Source: Ascaphus truei (Eukaryota > Chordata > Amphibia > Anura > Ascaphidae). From it: a stretch of 64,000 nt of DNA. Under the pieces are notes generated by a model. That model was not told the origin of the DNA and ran no database searches. It saw only the letters and a program-made list of their open reading frames with translations. The stretch covers positions 39,272,614-39,336,613 of the forward strand of contig CM071568.1 of NCBI GenBank assembly GCA_036426205.1, given 5' to 3'. Positions 21,563-31,640 of the stretch are shown here, one piece after another. Made by a program: the position numbers and the translations under genes. Each line of letters starts with the position of its first letter. Positions within the stretch are counted from its first letter, which is position 1.

Positions 21563-23540
21563 GAAGTCGTCCCGAGGATGACGAATATTCAGAGGGCTCA
21601 AGGCAGAAGTCGTGTATCCCAAAGAAGTGTCTGTCCGGTGCTAATAGTGAGAAACCCTCAACCAACCATCCCAGGGAAGCGGAGCCGGAACCGGTGAGTG
21701 ACGATCCCTTGACCAGCCCTGGGGATGCCCTGAAGGTTGCCAGGCGTGACTGTGATCGGCTCCGGGAAAATAACGTGAAGCTACAGGAACATGTGCTCGC
21801 AATGTACTCTTCGGCCAGGACAGAATTGGACAATCTCAAGACTGAGCTAGATACTGCAAACGCTACTATTTCTGCCATGGATGAAAAGCAGAGCCAATCT
21901 GATAAAATGATGGCTAAGCTGAAGCGGAAGTATGAGGAGGCACTGAAGCAGATGACAGTCTTCCAGCAAGAAGTTCACACTCTTTGCATAGAGCTGAATG
22001 CCTCACAACAGGAGGTCAACAGTGTCCGGACAGACATAGACGTATCTCAGAAGGAGGTTCATACACTCCACAGAGCACTGGATGCCTCACATCATGAGAT
22101 CAACAGCTGCCGCACAAAACTGGATGTCTCCAGAAAGGAACTTCACAGTCTCACTGAGGAGCTGGACATGTCAAAGAAAACTATCCTGCATCTTAACTTA
22201 GATCTCAAAGTCTCTCAGAAGGAGCTTCAGAACCTGAACCTGGAGATGGAAGTCTCACGCCAGGAGACAGCCCGCCTCCAAGCTGATGTGCAAAAATGGA
22301 AGGTGGACTGCAAGGAGGCCCTGAATAGTACAGAGACTAGAAAAAGAGAAAATTTAAGATTAAAAAAAGAAAATTCTGAGTTGATAGAACACTTTTACAA
22401 ATCTATAAAGGGAATGAGACCGCTCATCCTACAATATACAATATACAATGAATGAATAGTATTGGCAGGTGCATAAGGGACAAATTAACATATAATTTCA
22501 GATAAAATCCAAGAGGGATCAAAAAAGAATCCCCAAAAAAAGCACTCAATGCCAAAATGTGTTTAACTGGATAACAATGATCCAACAGGGCAAAATTACC
22601 TGTATATTTGATTGTACAGGGATTAGGTAACCCATAGGGTATACAGGTAATTTACAGGTAATTTTGCCCTGTTGGATCACATTTTGGCATTGAGTGCTTT
22701 TTTGGGGATTCTTTTTTGATCCCTCTTGGATCTTATCTGAAATTGACAGAACACTTCAAGGAAAAGTTTGAAGCAGAGCACCGACTGCAGAACCAACTGC
22801 AAGGTCTGCGTACGCACCTCCAGTATGCTGAGGAGAAGCAGCAAACGCTGCAGGAAGAAAAGTTTCAGGCTGCTAAAGAGGTACAAGCGCTGCAGGAACG
22901 TCTGAATACCCAGTACGTCCCCACAGAGCAGTATGAGGAGCTAAAGGCCATGCTGCATGTCTTCAGAGCATCATTGGAGGCGGAGCTTCGATACCAGGTG
23001 ACTCTGTATGAGAGGGAGCGTGAGAAGGCTCAGAAACTGGAGCAAGAGCTGGAGAGACAGAGAGACTGTTCCATTCCCTTGAGTCAGTACACCAAGTAGA
23101 AAACAGACGCAGCGGCAACCTTGACGACAAAAATTACAGAGCTCCAGAATATGAAGGAGACACTGATACAGACTCAGAGCAAGCAAAGTGCGCAGATAAA
23201 TTCCCTGAGAAGAGACTTGCAAGATGCACTCAAACAGATTGAGACTCTGCAGACCAGTAACTTACAGATTCCTCCAATACGGAAAAAGGTATTGGCTCTG
23301 CCCAAGCACAGGTATCCCACAGTAACTAATGGCCATGATGACAAGGGTACAGTGAGAGTTGGGGACTCCACGCACCATCAAAACAAGATTATGAAGTTTC
23401 AGCCACCTAAGAAAGCACTAGCCAAACCTACAGCTGCCCAACAGGCAACAAACAGAGGTAAGAGGGCAGAATCAAAGCCAGAAGAATTCTTAGCTGAGGA
23501 AGCTGAAAAGATAGGACGTTCTCTGGAAAGGGAGGTGTAG
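21559..23540 (+). pseudogene. Long coiled-coil protein, split by a MITE
   Basis: An open frame runs from 21,559 (a TTG overlapping the upstream stop; no ATG start is obvious) to 22,455. From about 21,740 it is almost continuous coiled coil. Sub-repeats with the pattern (L/V)xxSxxEVxxLxxxLDxSxxE recur about every 21-24 residues (for example LDASHHEINSCRTKLDVSRK). A hairpin MITE (22,494-22,744) interrupts it. The frame resumes with LTEHFKEKFEAEHRLQ and runs to a TAG at 23,097-23,099. A further frame, 23,121-23,540, continues as coiled coil (ITELQNMKETLIQTQSKQSA) and then a Lys/Pro-rich tail. The phrases YVPTEQYEELK and CSIPLSQYTK recall vertebrate ankyrin/coiled-coil proteins such as RAI14 or UACA; that is from memory and unverified. 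Likely a captured host coding sequence. Confidence 0.6.
22494..22744. mobile_element. Hairpin MITE inside the coiled-coil frame
   Basis: A 251-bp near-perfect foldback. The left arm starts AATTTCAGATAAAATCCAAG and contains AAGCACTCAATGCCAAAATGTG and CAGGGCAAAATTACCTGTA. The right arm mirrors these and ends TTGGATCTTATCTGAAATT. The loop lies near 22,600-22,640. It breaks the coiled-coil reading frame, so it inserted after the LTR element lost coding constraint or killed it. The same insertion is in copy B (60,709-60,953). Confidence 0.9.
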
Positions 23541-23942
23541 GTGCAACTCAGTACCAAAGAAGCTGAACTGGCGACTCCGTTGTGTGGAGGAGGTGCAGAA
23601 AGACCGCTTCAAGAGCGGAAAACTCTAAGGGCTAGTCCTAACTGCTCTACAACTGTTGCCATACAGTTTGTCTACAAAAAGAGGAGTGCCCGACGCAACG
23701 GAAATCTCATGACTGCGCATTCAGTAAAAAGACTTTACTTGGAAAAAGTCCTCCTCGAGCGACTGAGGAGTGCTAATCTCAAGCACATTCGGGAGGAGGC
23801 AAAAATAAACTGGAGAAAGGGCTCCAATCCCAGCGGGACAGAGGGTTCTCTTCCTCCATCCACTCTCATTCAAGTCACAGAAAGATCTCGAATGAGAGTG
23901 GAAGGATGGGCTTTGGCCGTGATAAGCCCGAGCTTCCCACAA
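23541..23942 (+). other. 3' part of LTR element interior
   Basis: A plus-strand frame stays open from the previous stop to 24,104, running into the LTR, and could be a read-through tail of the coiled-coil protein (QLSTKEAELATPLCGGG at 23,541). It is Arg/Ser-rich and shows no domain. An inverted pair, CTCTCATTCAAGTCACAGAAAG..CGAATGAGAG, lies at 23,862-23,902. Confidence 0.4.
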
Positions 23943-23954
23943 ACAGGGGAGGTA
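23943..23954 (+). promoter_or_regulatory. Polypurine tract
   Basis: ACAGGGGAGGTA lies directly before the 3' LTR. It is the expected primer for plus-strand synthesis. Confidence 0.7.
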
Positions 23955-24485
23955 TGTAACAGACACAAATGTTCCTCTAATCCAGCAGTGTGGTGCTTAA
24001 CTGCTGGTAGGCAATTAACTAACACCACCTGGCTGATTGCAGGTGGTAGAAAAAGCCTGCCTTTGAGACAGGAAGAGAGACTCCTTAGCTCACGTGTGAG
24101 CTGAACAAGGAAACAGAGCAGAGGTTCTAGAGTCTCCCAGGAGAGACTGACCAAGAGAACACAGAGCTCTGGAGCTGACAAATAAGACTTCTAAACCTGG
24201 ATGCTGATAATCCGGAGAAAAGGCAGCAACCCTGGAAACAGATAAGACTTTATTTTCCATTGACTGTTGGGACTTGGGCTGATGAATAGCCTGGGTAGCC
24301 ACCCAGTTAAAAGGGGCTGGAATAGAAGGATACATTTATGCCAAAGTGGAGCAAGTTTTATTGGGCTCACTATTTCTCTGATGTTGATTTTTTGCTGTGT
24401 TTAAAGCGACAGGCACAATAAAGCCTTGTTTTAATTTCACCTTAAAACAGTCTCCATTATGTACCTCTGCACATGTCCTCCTACA
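23955..24485 (+). repeat. 3' LTR
   Basis: 531 bases, TGTAACAGACAC to CCTCCTACA, with AATAAAG near 24,417. It lacks the TA-rich insertion found in the 5' LTR and differs at scattered sites (for example GTGCCTCTA versus GTTCCTCTA). Confidence 0.9.
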
Positions 24486-25552
24486 ATGCCCCAATTAATT
24501 AAAGCCCCCCCAACTTGGCCTCAGTTAGGAAACACTGCAATACACAGTGCCACACAAATCTATATATAGTACTGTAAGGGTTAATTATTCGCTTGCAAAT
24601 GTAATTTAAAAAGTTATTATTATTTATAAAGCAGAGAGTTAAAAAAGAAATTGACATAAAACTTGTTTTTAGTCTAGCAATAGTGTATAACACCGTGATC
24701 AATATTAGTGCCGGAGTGATCTGCAATATGCTGATATATTGGCTCATTTGAACATAGTGCATACATAAAACTAATGTTACCTTTGGTTAACATTACATTA
24801 TTTTACTTCGGGACGGATCAGGTTATGTTTGCTTTTCTGTAGATGCTAAACATTTATATTTTCAAGAGTTATTTGATGTCGTTTAAAAAAATTATTAATT
24901 GAAAATTCCCTTAAATAGCTACGCCAGTGGAATCTAAAAACAGGGAAACACAATAAATTCAAGAAGACAAATGAGGTGATTTCCATGTGAGTTACATTAT
25001 TACATTATGGTAGTCCCAATCACAGGGAATGATTACTTAGCAGGATCAGTATGACCAACTTCAATATTATCTAAACACGTAGACTGCCAACATTGGAAGG
25101 AAAAAAAATACGAAGTAATTTGTATTCCACTAAACTTGGCTGAAGTAAAATTTCAGAATATATTTCTTATTATTCACATTTATCTACTTAAATGATTATA
25201 ACAAGGGATATCCTAAATGGCTTTGCTACGTTTTGATATTAATCTTCTTCCATAATTAAGACTTGTGTTTCAGCCCAGATTTCCAGTCCTTGCTGACCAG
25301 ATGCTAATATTTGAGCCATTTTTTTATCCGTTTGGCTATCCTTAGCAGCACAATTGTCTTTTAATATGTACTGTAACATGGTTTCATGTATGGCCTGTAT
25401 TCCATTTCTAAGAACTAGAGTAATTAAAGAGTTTTTTCATGCAAAGTATTTTTTGTTTTTGCTCAACTGTCACTGCCATTTTTGTTTATTGACTGTAAAT
25501 TAACATGAAAACTAGTGTAGCACCTTTATCCCCACCCTCTGTGAGATATACA
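24486..25552. other. Unassigned AT-rich sequence
   Basis: No gene seen. Ordinary AT-rich sequence with no internal repeats that I can find. It is also present in copy B at 62,708-63,775. Confidence 0.5.
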
Positions 25553-26856
25553 GTACTGCACCGACACACTTTATTCGAGCAAATACCCGGTATGTACCTG
25601 GCAGATACCTGGAATGCGCCGCTCCTCACCTCTGACAAGCCCCGTTGCATTTGCCTTCCCAGCCTGGGTTCATGCCTGGCTGATGGGCGGCTGATCTGTT
25701 AAATGATAATGATTAGGATTTAATAGGCTGCAATGCTTCGCGTGTCTACCAGATGGCATAAATTCATGAATTGTAATGCAGTATATATATATGTAGTGTG
25801 CAGTATTGCAGCCAACGGGAATAAAATGCTTCAATCCCTGCCGGAAAATAACTCAATGCACTCGGGCAGAAAACAGTCACAAACCTCAATACGAAAAGAG
25901 GTTGGGGCGCTCCCTATTTGTATAGGCTTGTGATGTTGCCTGTGTGGTAGTGTGTAACCAAAGAAAGGGTAGTGTATACTTGCCCTTGTTGAGGAACCTG
26001 ACGAAGCATTATTGCGAAACTAGTTGTTCCCTGCCGGAGCCCATTGATTGAAGGACCCAGCCAGCCTGCTGACATCCGGTAAGACCTCCTCTTCCGGTCC
26101 CGCCGTCGGACGCGACCACGGGAGCTGTACTGGTGAGAGGAATATCACCGGACGATCAGGCTGATGCTGGGCTGTTTTAAAGCTGTACCGTGAGTGTTAT
26201 TTTGACTTTGTTTTCTATACCTAATAAATTCTATTTTGCTCACTCACCGAGTTCGGCCCTTTTCTTCCTATTTGGGCCCCCGGGAGAGAAGCAACTCACG
26301 TACTGCCTCCACCAGGAGGGTGAGAAAACTATTGTTTTTAGCAGCATTCCGTGAAGGAAAGACTGCGCATTAAACTCTGCTAACCAGCCCCATTATCCCC
26401 TTTTTACCTCAGACCAACAACAGGCTATATAAACACACCCTGTTAGTCATCCACATATAGCACGTATTCTGCTTTTGTTCACAAAAAAAACACACAATTC
26501 CATTTAAATTTTATTTAAGGATTTTATTTAAGGATTTTTAAGCTATTTTAGAATATATTTTTTCATATATTTACTTTTAATTACCAAGGTTCTTTAATTC
26601 CAAAGAGTTTTAAGCTATTTTAAAAATATATTTTTCATACATTTTTAATTCCAAAGTTCTTTTGGCTGTATTGTACCGTTCGATTACTAAAACACTAATA
26701 CCGTGTTCCATATCTTCCTATCCTCTTATCTCTACGTTTGAGCAAAATCCCGTGCGCTGACCAACCCTCCACCTCCACTACAAACCTCAATACACCCGGG
26801 TATACCCGAATTCGTGGGACTAGCCGAGCTCGAATAAAGTGTGTCGCCAGTGTATG
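25553..26856. mobile_element. Non-autonomous DNA element with 18-bp perfect ends
   Basis: GACACACTTTATTCGAGC at 25,563-25,580 is matched by its exact reverse complement GCTCGAATAAAGTGTGTC at 26,828-26,845. Inside each end an ACCCGG-type motif follows (CAAATACCCGGTAT left; ACCCGGGTATACCCG right). The interior has (TA) at 25,780-25,792 and CCTGACGAAG..TTGCGAAAC at 25,997-26,020. There is AATAAA near 26,223 and a local direct duplication (26,536-26,600 and 26,610-26,665, around TTTTAAGCTATTTTA). No coding frame is present. The 1.3-kb size fits a non-autonomous DNA transposon. Confidence 0.6.
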
Positions 26857-27005
26857 TCTACAGTGTACGTGTGATGCAATACCTGTGGCTCACAGGAGGT
26901 CTGAGCCTCCGCTGCAGGGAGCCTGGGGTGGATTCTGGAACGATCTTCTTCAGCGACTCCACCTGTAACGGATCCTACTATGTGGATTTGCCCGTTACAG
27001 GACCC
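26857..27005. other. Short unassigned spacer
   Basis: Contains CTGTAACGG and, 20 bases on, CCCGTTACAG, a small inverted pair at 26,966-26,999. No gene. Confidence 0.4.
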
Positions 27006-27009
27006 ATAC

Positions 27010-29200
27010 ACATATATAGGTCATATCAAACAATGTAGAAGTAATAACAAATATTCAAGTCCTGGAACATTTGGGTAACAGTGATCATAACATGGTCTCA
27101 TTTGAAATAAATTATCAAAAAACAGATTACTTGGGTTCAACAAAGTCTTTAAACTTTAGAAAGGCAGATTTTAATAAACTGAGGTCTAATCTAATAGTAA
27201 TACAATGGGATGATGTTTTTGCAGGGAAAAATGAAGAAGATTAATGGGCAGTGTTTAAAACATTGTTAGAAAAGCACACTTATCAGTGTATACCCTTGGG
27301 TAATAAGTATAAAGGAAATAAGTCAAAACCAATGTGGCTAAATTAAAAGGTAGGGGAGGAAATGGACAAGAAGAGGAAGGCGTTTAGATTCTTTAAGTCA
27401 GAAGGGACAGAGACATCGTATCAGAATTATAAGGAATGTAACAAAAATTGCAAAAGGGCAATCAAATTAGCAAAAATTGATAATGAAAAAAGGATTGCAA
27501 TAGAAAGTAAGGTCAACCCTAAAAAGTTCTTTAAGTACCTTAATAACAAAAAAATGAGAAAAGAAAATATAGGACCCTTTCAGAGTGAGATGGGCAGGCA
27601 GATTATTGGAGATAAGGAAAAAGCTGAGGTATTAAACAAATTATTTGCCTCTGTGTTTACCAGGGAAGAATCAAGTTCAATAGTAGTGCCGCAGGAGGAA
27701 GCCACAACCTCCATATTAATGAACAATTGATTAACTGAGGAAGAAGTTCATAAGCGACTTGAAAAAGTAAATAAAGCACCTGGCCCCAATGGCATACATC
27801 CAAGAGTTCTCAAGGAGTTAAGCTCAGTAATAGCCAAACCATTATATTTAATATTCAAGGACTCCATTTCCACAGGCTCAGTACCACAAGATTGGCGTAA
27901 AGCAGATGTGGTGCCTATATTTAAAAAGGGAGCTAGATCACAACCGGGAATTTACAGACCTGTAAGCCTGACTTCAATAGTAGGGAAACTACTTGAAGGT
28001 TTAATACGGGATAATATTCAGGAATACCTAATGGAAAACAAAATTATCAGTAATAGTAAGCATGGATTTATGAAGGATAGATCTTGCCAAACTAACCTTA
28101 TTTGTTTCTTTGAGGAGGTAAGTAGGAATTTAGACCAGGGTAATGCAGTTGATGTGGTCTACTTAGATTTTGCAAAGGCTTTTGATACGGTTTCACACAA
28201 GAGGTTTGTGTACAAAATAAAGAAATTTGGACTCAGTAATAATATATGCACCTGGATTGAAAACTGGTTAAAGGACAGACAACAGAGGGTTGTCATAAAT
28301 GGAACTTTTTCAGGTTGGGCTAAAGTCGTGAGTGGAGTACCTCAGGGATCGGTACTGGGACCCCTGCTTTTTAACTTGTTTATTAATGGCCTTGAGGTTG
28401 GGATCGAGAGCAAAGTCTCCATCTTTACTGATGATACTAAATTGTGTAAGGTAATAGAATCAGAGCAGGATGTAATTTCTCTTCAGAAGGACTTGGAGAG
28501 ACTGGAAACGTGGGCAGGTAAATGGCAGATGAGGTTTAATACAGATAAATGTAAGGTTATGCATTTGGGATACAAGAATAAAAAGGCGACTTATAACTTA
28601 AATGGAGATATAATGGGGGGAATCCTTGATGGAGAAGGATTTAGGAGTGCTTGTAGACAGCAGGCTTAGCAATAGTGCCCAATGTCATGCAGTAGCTGCA
28701 AAGGCAAACACGATCTTATCTTGCATGAAACGGGCAATGGATGGAAGGGAAGTAAAAATAATTATGCCCCTTTACAAAGCATTAGTAAGACCACACCTTG
28801 AATATGGAGTATAATTTTGGGCACCAATCCTAAGAAAAGACATTATGGAACTAGAGAGAGTGCAGAGAAGAGCCACAAAATTAATAAAGGGATGGACATT
28901 CTAACTTATGAGGGGAGGCTAGTTAAATTAGATTTATTTACATTAGAAAAGAGGCGTCTAAGAGGGGATATGATAACTATATACAAATATATTGAGGGAT
29001 AATACAAGGAGCTTTCAAAAGAACTATTCACCCCACGGGTAGTACAAAGGACTCGGGGCAATCCCTTAAGGTTGGAGGAAATGAAATTTCACCAGCAACA
29101 AAGGAAAGGGTTCTTTACCGTAAGGGCAGTTAAAATGTGGAATTCATTACCCATGGAGACTGTGATGGCAGATACAATAGATTTGTTCAAAAAAAGGTTG
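27010..29200 (+). pseudogene. CR1 ORF2 (end of endonuclease plus RT), broken
   Basis: Encodes the copying enzyme of the CR1 LINE. Visible in order: LGNSDHNMVSFEI (27,071, last endonuclease motif), a basic linker, APGPNGIHPRVLKEL (27,778), YRPVSLTS (27,954), HGFMKDRSCQTNL (28,061), YLDFAKAFDTVSH (28,161), GVPQGSVLGPLLFN (28,336), FTDD (28,425, usual FADD) and MHLG (28,559). Then comes the thumb/C-terminal part to about 29,180. Breaks: stops near 27,241 and 27,343, TGA at 27,728-27,730, a frameshift near 28,620, TAA at 28,812-28,814 and another shift near 28,820. The RT core from 27,908 to 28,620 is uninterrupted. Confidence 0.92.
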
Positions 29201-29484
29201 GACATCTTTTTAGATGGGAAATGTATACGGGGATATACCAAATAAGTATACATGGGAAGGATGTTGATCCAGGGATTAATCCGATTGCCAATTCTTGGAG
29301 TCAGAAAGGAATTCATTTTTCCCCGTAATGGGGTTTTTTGTTTGCCTTCCTCTGGATCAATAAGTAAGTATAGATATAGGATAAAGTATCTGTTGTCTAA
29401 ATTTAGCATAGGTTGAACTTGATGGACCTATGTCTTTTTTCAACCTCATCTACTATGTAACTATGTAACTATGTAACTATGTAA
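27010..29484 (+). mobile_element. CR1 LINE, 5'-truncated 3' half
   Basis: Starts inside the endonuclease domain and runs through the RT to a typical CR1 3' end: GGTTGAACTTGATGGACC..TTTTTTCAACCT followed by four copies of CTATGTAA (29,452-29,484). Short tandem octamers instead of poly(A) are the hallmark of CR1 retrotransposons, which use them for priming. The 5' truncation is what incomplete reverse transcription usually leaves. Confidence 0.92.
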
Positions 29485-30517
29485 TATACGATCACACAAT
29501 AAACACACTTTAGTAACATAGAATAACAGTTTACTATAGCAGGATGAATTAGGGCTACTGGTTACAGATAACCCCTTCACCTCACAGGGCCTTATCCCAC
29601 CACTGTGTAACCCACACCGTGTCCACCATACCTGAGGGGCTTTCAGGCAACCAACCACCCTGGTGTCCACAAGGATAAATGCCCCACCCTTATATGTGGT
29701 CAGCGCTGCCACTATGGTGTGTATGCTGTTGGTGCACTTTTAGGATATAGGTCCTAGGCCTAGGGCTCCTGCCATAGACAGGGATTTATCCCCACAGGAA
29801 CTTCCATGGTGCAGATGAATGACTCTGGAGTACCAGTATCAATGCAACAGGTTTATTGCAACAAAGCATAACAGCAGTTCCATGAATATGATATTCCAGC
29901 CCAGGGGTACAATCCCTTCCCTGGGCAGGACATGACTAGTCACCCAAGGAGCCTAGGCTAGTCAATACTTCCCTCACCCCCCATAGGGCAAGGCGGGAAC
30001 ACTGATCTACACACTAGATAGGACACCCTCCAAGCAGGGTTGCCACCTCCAGATTGGCCCCGGAGTCTCCGGGTTTCAGGTACTTTTCTCTGGGCTGTGG
30101 GTTTAGTAATAAGTGTTTGTTTCTTTCTTATTTCAGAAGGTGGCTTAAGGAGCAGAGCAGTGTAATTGAAGAGAGTGAAGCGATTGATGACACTAGTGGC
30201 AGAGAATAAAAAAAACATAGATGTCAGTAAAGATCTGTGACATCTAAAGAGCAAAATCAACAGAAAACTTACTTGCCTTCCTCTTTGAATGCTTTGTAGT
30301 CCATTATCCCTGCTGCAAACATAGATGTCTTTCTATCCAACGATACATACATGTTCCCATGTGTATTATGCCTCAGTGGGCCTACTCAGTCTTTAGTTGC
30401 AACACACTCAGTATTGAAATGTAGCAAATTGCTACCAGGTATATGAACGATTTCACCAGGAATTACAAGCTTCTGTAGGTGGCCAGAATAAGTGGAACTA
30501 CAGTACATGCATACAGG
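29485..30517. other. Unassigned sequence, partly LTR-like (antisense)
   Basis: No coding frame of note. 29,490-29,990 has features of a reverse-oriented LTR: TAATAAA-type signal in reverse (GGTTTATTGCAAC at 29,850) and repeated short words (CAGTTCC). 30,030-30,130 begins GGGTTGCCACCTCC, a phrase common at ends of vertebrate DNA repeats. No boundaries could be fixed. Confidence 0.3.
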
Positions 30518-30900
30518 CTAAACATTCCTACTTTTACCTCCACTGCTAATTTCTATCCACAAAGTCTCTACATTTTCATCATTCCCTTCATAAACATCAT
30601 CCCTTATAATAGATTTTAGATTCGGTTTAACATATAAACATACTCCACCTCCCCTTCTATTTGTTCGATCCTTCCAAAAAAGGGAATAACCCCCTAAATT
30701 AACTGTCCAGTCATGAGTTTCATCCCACCATGTTTCAGTAATGCCTGTGATATCATACAGCTCCCTTGCAGCTATTAATTCAAGCTCTCCCATTTTATCT
30801 GTCAAGCTTCTTGCATTAGCAAGCATGCATTTAAGTATTTTTTCAGCCTGTATCTTATCTGCTCCTTCCTTTCTGCGCCCACTTTGTTTAGTCTTCAGAC
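30518..30900 (-). pseudogene. CR1 ORF2 N-terminal endonuclease fragment
   Basis: A minus-strand frame (open from 30,967) contains CMLANARSLTDKMGELE (near 30,830), the start of the APE endonuclease. DITGITETWWDE follows (near 30,740, with the catalytic Glu in TETW), then GGYSLFWKDRTNRRGGGV and LWIEISSGGKSRNV, after which a stop ends the similarity at 30,518. The remaining two thirds of the endonuclease and the RT are absent here. Confidence 0.85.
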
Positions 30901-30999
30901 GTTTTCTAGTATTATCTGTATTTACTATGGGTGTCTCAATGCTTGTCAAACTCGCACTTGCCCCCATTCTACCTCCATACCACCTTGTATCCTCCTCTA

Positions 31000-31640
31000 T
31001 TCCATTTAGTTCATTATCTGTTTCATTCCCCTCCCCCCTCCATCATAGTTTAAAATCTCCTCCAACCTTTTTAGCATTCTCCCCCCTAGCACAGAAGATC
31101 CCTCTTCATTGAGGTGCAATCCGTCCCTAGAATATAGATGGCACCTCTCAGAAAAGGAGTCCCAGTGCTCAAAAATCCAAACCCCTCCTTCCTGCACCAC
31201 TTTCTTAGCCATGCATTAACCTCCCGATCTCTGACTGTCTCCCTGTGGTAGCGCATGGCACTGGTAGTATTTCAGAAAATACTACCTTGGAGGTCCTTGC
31301 CTTAAGCTTTTGGCCTACATCCCTGTAATCCTTTTTTAGGACCCTCCATTTTTCTCTAACTTTGTCATTGGTGCCAACGTGTACCAAGACCGCTGGGTCA
31401 ATCCCAGCCCCCCCTAACAATCTGTCTACCCAATCCGCAATGTGCCGAACCCGAGCACCCGGGAGACAACAAACTGCTTGGTTCATGCGGTCACGGCCAC
31501 AGATTGCCCTATCTACCTTACTAATAATGTAATAAATTGTACTTCAATAAACTATACCTTGTTTAACCGCTTCCTTGTTCAAACTGCTTCTGGTTCTAAC
31601 TGCACACACTTTAAACAACCAGCCCTTCAAATTAACCACA
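31000..31640 (-). pseudogene. CR1 ORF1 esterase domain, frameshifted
   Basis: CR1 ORF1 proteins carry an SGNH-type esterase domain of uncertain role, perhaps lipid or membrane interaction. On the minus strand I see LPGARVRHIADWVDRLL (31,470-31,420), VLVHVGTNDKVREKW (31,390-31,345, the GTND block) and, in a second frame, LYSRDGLHLNEEG (31,135-31,097). RDGLHLN holds the Asp/His pair of the catalytic triad. The switch of frame lies near 31,205. The block carrying the catalytic Ser (GDS) should lie upstream of 31,500 but is not clear. Confidence 0.8.

Larger units (their letters stand above)
19315..24485 (+). mobile_element. LTR element without visible pol, coiled-coil cargo
   Basis: A 5.17-kb unit bounded by two LTRs (19,315-19,870 and 23,955-24,485) starting TGTAACAGACAC and ending CCTCCTACA. 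A primer-binding site follows the 5' LTR and a polypurine tract precedes the 3' LTR. The interior encodes a zinc-knuckle-like protein (20,696-21,562) and a long coiled-coil protein (from 21,559). I looked in all three plus frames for protease (D-T/S-G), RT (F/YxDD) and integrase (HHCC, DDE) motifs and saw none. The element therefore looks non-autonomous and would depend on another retroelement for enzymes. LTR divergence of a few per cent suggests an old insertion. Confidence 0.85.
14930..25780. repeat. Duplicated block, copy A
   Basis: About 10.85 kb that recurs in the same order and orientation at about 52,905-64,000. Anchors: GCCATCTTCC at 14,969 and 52,935; Tc1 transposase ATG at 16,380 and 54,395; 5' LTR start at 19,315 and 57,385; 3' LTR start at 23,955 and 62,176; and 25,780 with 64,000, where the window ends. 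The copies may continue past the window. Copy A is the cleaner one, with longer open frames throughout. Confidence 0.95.
30518..31640 (-). mobile_element. CR1 LINE, antisense 5' half (3'-truncated)
   Basis: Read on the minus strand this gives the C-terminal part of CR1 ORF1 and then the start of ORF2. It stops inside the endonuclease near 30,518 and the CR1 similarity ends there. LINE copies normally lose the 5' end, so a copy that keeps the 5' half and lacks the 3' half points to rearrangement. The missing half could be the plus-strand piece at 27,010-29,484. Confidence 0.8.

Noticed and set aside
19893..23942. Hidden RT or integrase in the LTR element
   Set aside because: I looked in all three plus frames for F/YxDD, HHCC and DDE-type contexts and found only leader, knuckle and coiled-coil sequence.
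27010..31640. Twin priming as the cause of the inverted CR1 half
   Set aside because: Twin priming places the inverted 5' part upstream of the 3' part, whereas here it lies beyond the 3' tail.
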